The notes under the pieces were generated by a model. That model saw only the letters and a program-made list of their open reading frames with translations, was not told where the DNA came from and ran no database searches. Shown here one piece after another: positions 5,735-7,510 of a stretch of 7,510 nt of DNA. Source of the DNA: an uncultured Marvinbryantia sp. Lineage in GTDB: Bacteria > Bacillota > Clostridia > Lachnospirales > Lachnospiraceae. Location of the stretch: positions 1-7,510 of the forward strand of contig CANQJX010000084.1 in NCBI GenBank assembly GCA_947624335.1. The letters run 5' to 3'. Each line of letters starts with the position of its first letter. The stretch's first letter is position 1. The translations under genes were made by a program, and so were the position numbers.

Positions 5735-6451
5735 TTATTGAATCGCGTCCCGCATTTTCTTTAAAATTCTCTTTTCCATCCTGGAAATCTGCACCTGCGT
5801 GCGGCCCAGAATCTGCGCGACCTGCGCCTGTGTTTTGTCTTTAAAATACCGCATGGTGATTACAAGGCGCTCCTCCGGCTCCAGTTTCTCCAAAACTTCG
5901 CGCAGCACCATCCGGTCCAGCACCCGATCGTCCATGCTGTCTTTTTCTTCTATCCGGTCTTCCAGAAAAATTGCCGTTCCGTCCCCCTGGTACACAGGCT
6001 TGTGCAGGGATTCCACATCCGCCGCGGCTTCCATTGCCAGCACGATTTCTTCACGCGAAATCCCGATTTCGCCGGAAAGTTCCGTCATGGTAGGCTCCCT
6101 TCCCAGCTTTTTTTCCAGACTCTCGCGCGCCGCCGCCGCTTTGTGCGCCGTTTCTTTCAGCGAACGGCTTACTTTCAGCATCCCGTCGTCCCTCAGAAAC
6201 CGTTTGATCTCCCCTGTGATCATCGGAACCGCATAGGTGGAAAATTTTACATCAAAAGAAAGATCGAAATGATCGATCGCCTTTAAAAGCCCGATGCTTC
6301 CGATCTGGAACAGATCTTCCATCTCCGTACCCCTTCCGGCAAAACGTTTCACAATCGTGAAAACAAGTCCCAGATTTTCTTCTACCAATTGTTCTCTTGC
6401 AGCTTTATCCCCCTGGTGCGCTTTCTGAATTAACCATTGGGTATGCTCCAT
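5735..6451 (-). CDS. sigF: RNA polymerase sigma-F factor (SigF/SpoIIAC)
   Basis: 238-residue sigma-70-family factor that starts forespore-specific transcription after the asymmetric division. Region 2 is complete: EDLFQIGSIGLLKAIDHFD (45-63), then KFSTYAVPMITGEIKRFLRD (69-88), which carries the -10 recognition and core-binding surfaces. Region 3 follows at about 90-150 (SRSLKE, GREPTMTEL). Region 4 (about 178-236) has the helix-turn-helix TQAQVAQILGRTQVQISRME (207-226). Length is typical of SigF/SigG. The position after spoIIAB and before spoVAA, as in Bacillus, favours SigF over SigG or SigB. The start at 6451 has AGGAAG upstream and lies 13 bases after the spoIIAB stop. Activity would be held off by SpoIIAB until SpoIIAA is dephosphorylated. 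Confidence 0.96.
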   Translation of the reverse strand: MEHTQWLIQKAHQGDKAAREQLVEENLGLVFTIVKRFAGRGTEMEDLFQIGSIGLLKAIDHFDLSFDVKFSTYAVPMITGEIKRFLRDDGMLKVSRSLKETAHKAAAARESLEKKLGREPTMTELSGEIGISREEIVLAMEAAADVESLHKPVYQGDGTAIFLEDRIEEKDSMDDRVLDRMVLREVLEKLEPEERLVITMRYFKDKTQAQVAQILGRTQVQISRMEKRILKKMRDAIQ

Positions 6452-6464
6452 CTAAGACTTCCTT

Positions 6465-6908
6465 TCAATCGTGATATTCATTTTGACGGCCAATCGTCTT
6501 TTTCATCCTTACGCTGGTCCCTTTTCCGGGTTCGGAAGTAACCTTTACTTCATCCATAAAAGCTTCCATAAATGCAAAACCCATTCCGGAACGCTCCGAA
6601 TCCGGTTTCGTGGTAAACAGCGGTTCCATCGCTTTTTCGATATCCTCGATTCCTTTCCCGTTGTCGGAAACCGTTAAAGACAGTTCCCGTTCGCGGATCC
6701 TGCAATGCACGGAAATTTTCTTCACCTCATTTTCATAGCCGTGTACGATCGCGTTTGTAACCGCTTCGGAAAGAGCGGTCTTTACATCCGCCACTTCCTC
6801 CAAAGTCGGGTTTAACTGTGTCATAAATGCGGCGACCGCTACGCGGATAAAACTCTCGTTGCAGGCGCGGCTGTCAAACTCAATTACCATTTCATTCGTC
6901 TGTTCCAT
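6465..6908 (-). CDS. spoIIAB: Anti-sigma-F factor, serine kinase SpoIIAB
   Basis: 147 residues, the normal length. It binds and inhibits sigma-F, and with ATP phosphorylates SpoIIAA on a serine; release of sigma-F follows when unphosphorylated SpoIIAA displaces it. The GHKL-type ATP site is complete: N box with E48-AVTNAIVHG (catalytic E48 and Mg-binding N52), G1 box DNGKGI (82-87), the TTKP element (99-102) in the ATP lid, and G2 box RSGMGFAFM (106-114), then a GKGTSV strand near the end. No key residue is missing. The start at 6908 has GAGGGGAAG about five bases upstream and is 12 bases after the spoIIAA stop, consistent with tight co-expression of the three partners. Confidence 0.96.
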   Translation of the reverse strand: MEQTNEMVIEFDSRACNESFIRVAVAAFMTQLNPTLEEVADVKTALSEAVTNAIVHGYENEVKKISVHCRIRERELSLTVSDNGKGIEDIEKAMEPLFTTKPDSERSGMGFAFMEAFMDEVKVTSEPGKGTSVRMKKTIGRQNEYHD

Positions 6909-6920
6909 ATGCTTCCCCTC

Positions 6921-7244
6921 TCAATCACTGTAATTTCCTTCATAAATATCGATCACTTTATAAACTCCCGAAAGCGTCAGAATCCTCTGGATCCGGTCGT
7001 TTACATGTACTGCAATGACTGCGCCTCCCATGAAGCGCATATTTTTATAGCGTCCCATAATCATTCCGATCCCGGAGCTGTCCATAAAATGGGTTTTCCG
7101 AAAATCAAAGATGACCCTGCGGATGTTGCTGCTCTGTATCAGCCTGTCCGACCCCTTTTTAATTTTTTCCGCATTGTAATGATCCAGTTCCGGCGGCACC
7201 AGAACCGTCAGATCCGTTCCGTTTACTTTAAAAAACTCTTCCAT
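6921..7244 (-). CDS. spoIIAA: Anti-sigma-F factor antagonist SpoIIAA
   Basis: 107-residue STAS-domain protein that frees sigma-F by binding SpoIIAB. The key site is FMDSSGIGMIMGRYKNM (53-69): S56, the first serine after the aspartate, aligns with Bacillus S58, which SpoIIAB phosphorylates and SpoIIE dephosphorylates. The ELDHYNAEKIK stretch (19-29) matches the ELDHHTAETLK strand-helix of Bacillus SpoIIAA. An in-frame ATG at 7295 would add 17 residues (GIKGTEKIGKGRGQR type) with no counterpart in the family and would overlap the promoter candidate. The ATG at 7244 has AGGAAGGGG six bases upstream and is chosen. SpoIIE, the phosphatase partner, is not in the window. Confidence 0.95.
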   Translation of the reverse strand: MEEFFKVNGTDLTVLVPPELDHYNAEKIKKGSDRLIQSSNIRRVIFDFRKTHFMDSSGIGMIMGRYKNMRFMGGAVIAVHVNDRIQRILTLSGVYKVIDIYEGNYSD

Positions 7245-7251
7245 ACGCTGT

Positions 7252-7260
7252 CCCCTTCCT
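7252..7260 (-). promoter_or_regulatory. Ribosome binding site deciding the spoIIAA start
   Basis: AGGAAGGGG on the minus strand, six to seven bases before ATG 7244. No comparable site precedes the alternative ATG at 7295. Confidence 0.7.
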
Positions 7261-7293
7261 TTCCCGATTTTTTCAGTGCCTTTTATTCCGGGC

Positions 7294-7322
7294 ATATTTT
7301 GCGCGGGCTATGGTTTCCCTAC
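7294..7322 (-). promoter_or_regulatory. Candidate sigma-H promoter of the spoIIA operon
   Basis: Minus-strand GTAGGGAAA at 7322-7314 and GCAAAATAT at 7302-7294 are separated by 11 bases. Each differs at one position from the sigma-H consensus (RNAGGAWWW and RNNGAATWW), and the spacing is as expected. The predicted start is near 7287, leaving a leader of about 43 bases. The Bacillus spoIIA operon is sigma-H- and Spo0A-dependent. No clear 0A box (TTGTCGAA-type) was found, though TTGTCGTA at 7327-7320 is close and touches the -35 element. Confidence 0.5.
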
Positions 7323-7325
7323 GAC

Positions 7326-7360
7326 AAAAGGACCCGGAAAACAATTTGTTTTCCGAGTCC
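7326..7360 (-). terminator. Intrinsic terminator of the repeat-tailed upstream gene
   Basis: The arms at 7360-7346 and 7344-7330 are complementary over 15 positions with a single G-U pair on the minus strand. A realistic fold has about 13 pairs and a five-base AT loop. TTTT at 7329-7326 follows the stem. The one imperfect position is a G-U wobble only in the minus-strand RNA and a C-A mismatch in the other direction, and no T run follows on the plus strand, so it serves the minus-strand gene to the right. It separates that gene from spoIIA. Confidence 0.8.
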
Positions 7361-7394
7361 TCCGCCCAGAGGTTTCTCTGCTGTACTTTCTGAT

Positions 7395-7510
7395 TTAATA
7401 TGTTACCACGCCCGGATCCGCCATGCCGCCGTTGTCCGCCGCTCCCTGCCAGTTGTCCGTCATGCCGCTGTTATCCGCCGCTCCCTGCCAGTTGTCCGTC
7501 ATGCCGCTGT
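7395..7510 (-). CDS. C-terminal end of an unidentified repeat-tailed protein (5' part beyond the window)
   Basis: Not recognised. Read from 7508, the frame has 36 or more codons and a TAA at 7397-7395; the other two minus frames hit stops early. The visible protein is two copies of SGMTDNWQGAADN followed by a degenerate third start (GGMAD) and a short tail ending PGVVTY. The composition is acidic and Gly/Ala/Asn/Asp-rich with one tryptophan per repeat and no lysine or arginine. The two bases at the window edge fit a further Asn codon, so repeats probably continue. A strong terminator lies 34 bases downstream. In Bacillus the gene upstream of spoIIAA is dacF, a D-Ala-D-Ala carboxypeptidase, but nothing here identifies that enzyme. 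Confidence 0.65.
   Translation of the reverse strand, partial: SGMTDNWQGAADNSGMTDNWQGAADNGGMADPGVVTY
7416..7508 (-). repeat. 39-base in-frame tandem repeat, two full copies plus a partial third
   Basis: Copies at 7508-7470 and 7469-7431 differ at a single base (GAT/GAC, both Asp). A partial third copy at 7430-7416 matches 12 of 15 positions. The unit is 13 codons, so copy number can change without breaking the frame. The near identity at DNA level, with the one change silent, suggests recent duplication. Confidence 0.9.

Noticed and set aside
5735..6451. Assignment as sigma-B or sigma-G instead of sigma-F
   Set aside because: The gene directly follows spoIIAA and spoIIAB and precedes spoVAA, the conserved spoIIA layout; no general-stress rsb genes and no spoIIG neighbours are present.
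7416..7508. Possible CRISPR-like direct repeats at the right edge
   Set aside because: The units are contiguous with no spacers, are exactly 13 codons long and stay open in one frame that ends in a stop, so they are a coding tandem repeat.

Overview
The window looks like a chromosomal segment of an endospore-forming member of the Firmicutes, most likely class Clostridia. It carries the spoIIA sporulation genes followed directly by spoVA genes, a synteny shared with Bacillus, next to a Mrp-type cation/proton antiporter operon of the split-subunit form that I associate with Clostridia, Thermotogae and archaea. Every supported gene lies on the minus strand, so the biological reading order runs from position 7510 down to 1. 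The window is essentially fully coding. The longest gene-free gap is 172 bases, and no RNA gene, insertion sequence or CRISPR array was seen.

Right edge (7326-7510): the C-terminal end of an unidentified protein built from 13-residue (39-base) tandem repeats, closed by a strong hairpin terminator. Immediately after the terminator comes a candidate sigma-H promoter and then the three-gene spoIIA operon (7244-5735): spoIIAA (anti-anti-sigma factor), spoIIAB (anti-sigma kinase) and sigF (first forespore-specific sigma factor). Together they form the partner-switching module that activates sigma-F in the forespore.

A 66-base gap with a sigma-G-like promoter candidate separates sigF from spoVAA-spoVAB-spoVAC (5668-4135). 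These encode membrane components of the spore dipicolinate (DPA) uptake and release machinery. The cluster stops at spoVAC. The spoVAD and spoVAE genes that usually follow are not here, and a 172-base junction with a terminator-like hairpin comes instead.

Left half (3962-1): a vegetative-type extended -10 promoter followed by mrpE, mrpF, mrpG, a stand-alone MrpA C-terminal (MbhD/DUF4040) subunit, a fused MbhE-like/MnhB subunit, mrpC and the first 393 codons of mrpD. Stop and start codons overlap or are separated by at most three bases throughout, so this is one translationally coupled operon for a multi-subunit membrane Na+(K+)/H+ antiporter. The NuoL-like N-terminal module of MrpA is not in the window and would be expected further left.

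The genes look conserved and intact. The less ordinary points are the repeat-tailed protein, the truncated spoVA cluster abutting mrp, the split/fused Mrp subunits with a long charged N-terminal extension on the B subunit, and the stage-specific promoter candidates.
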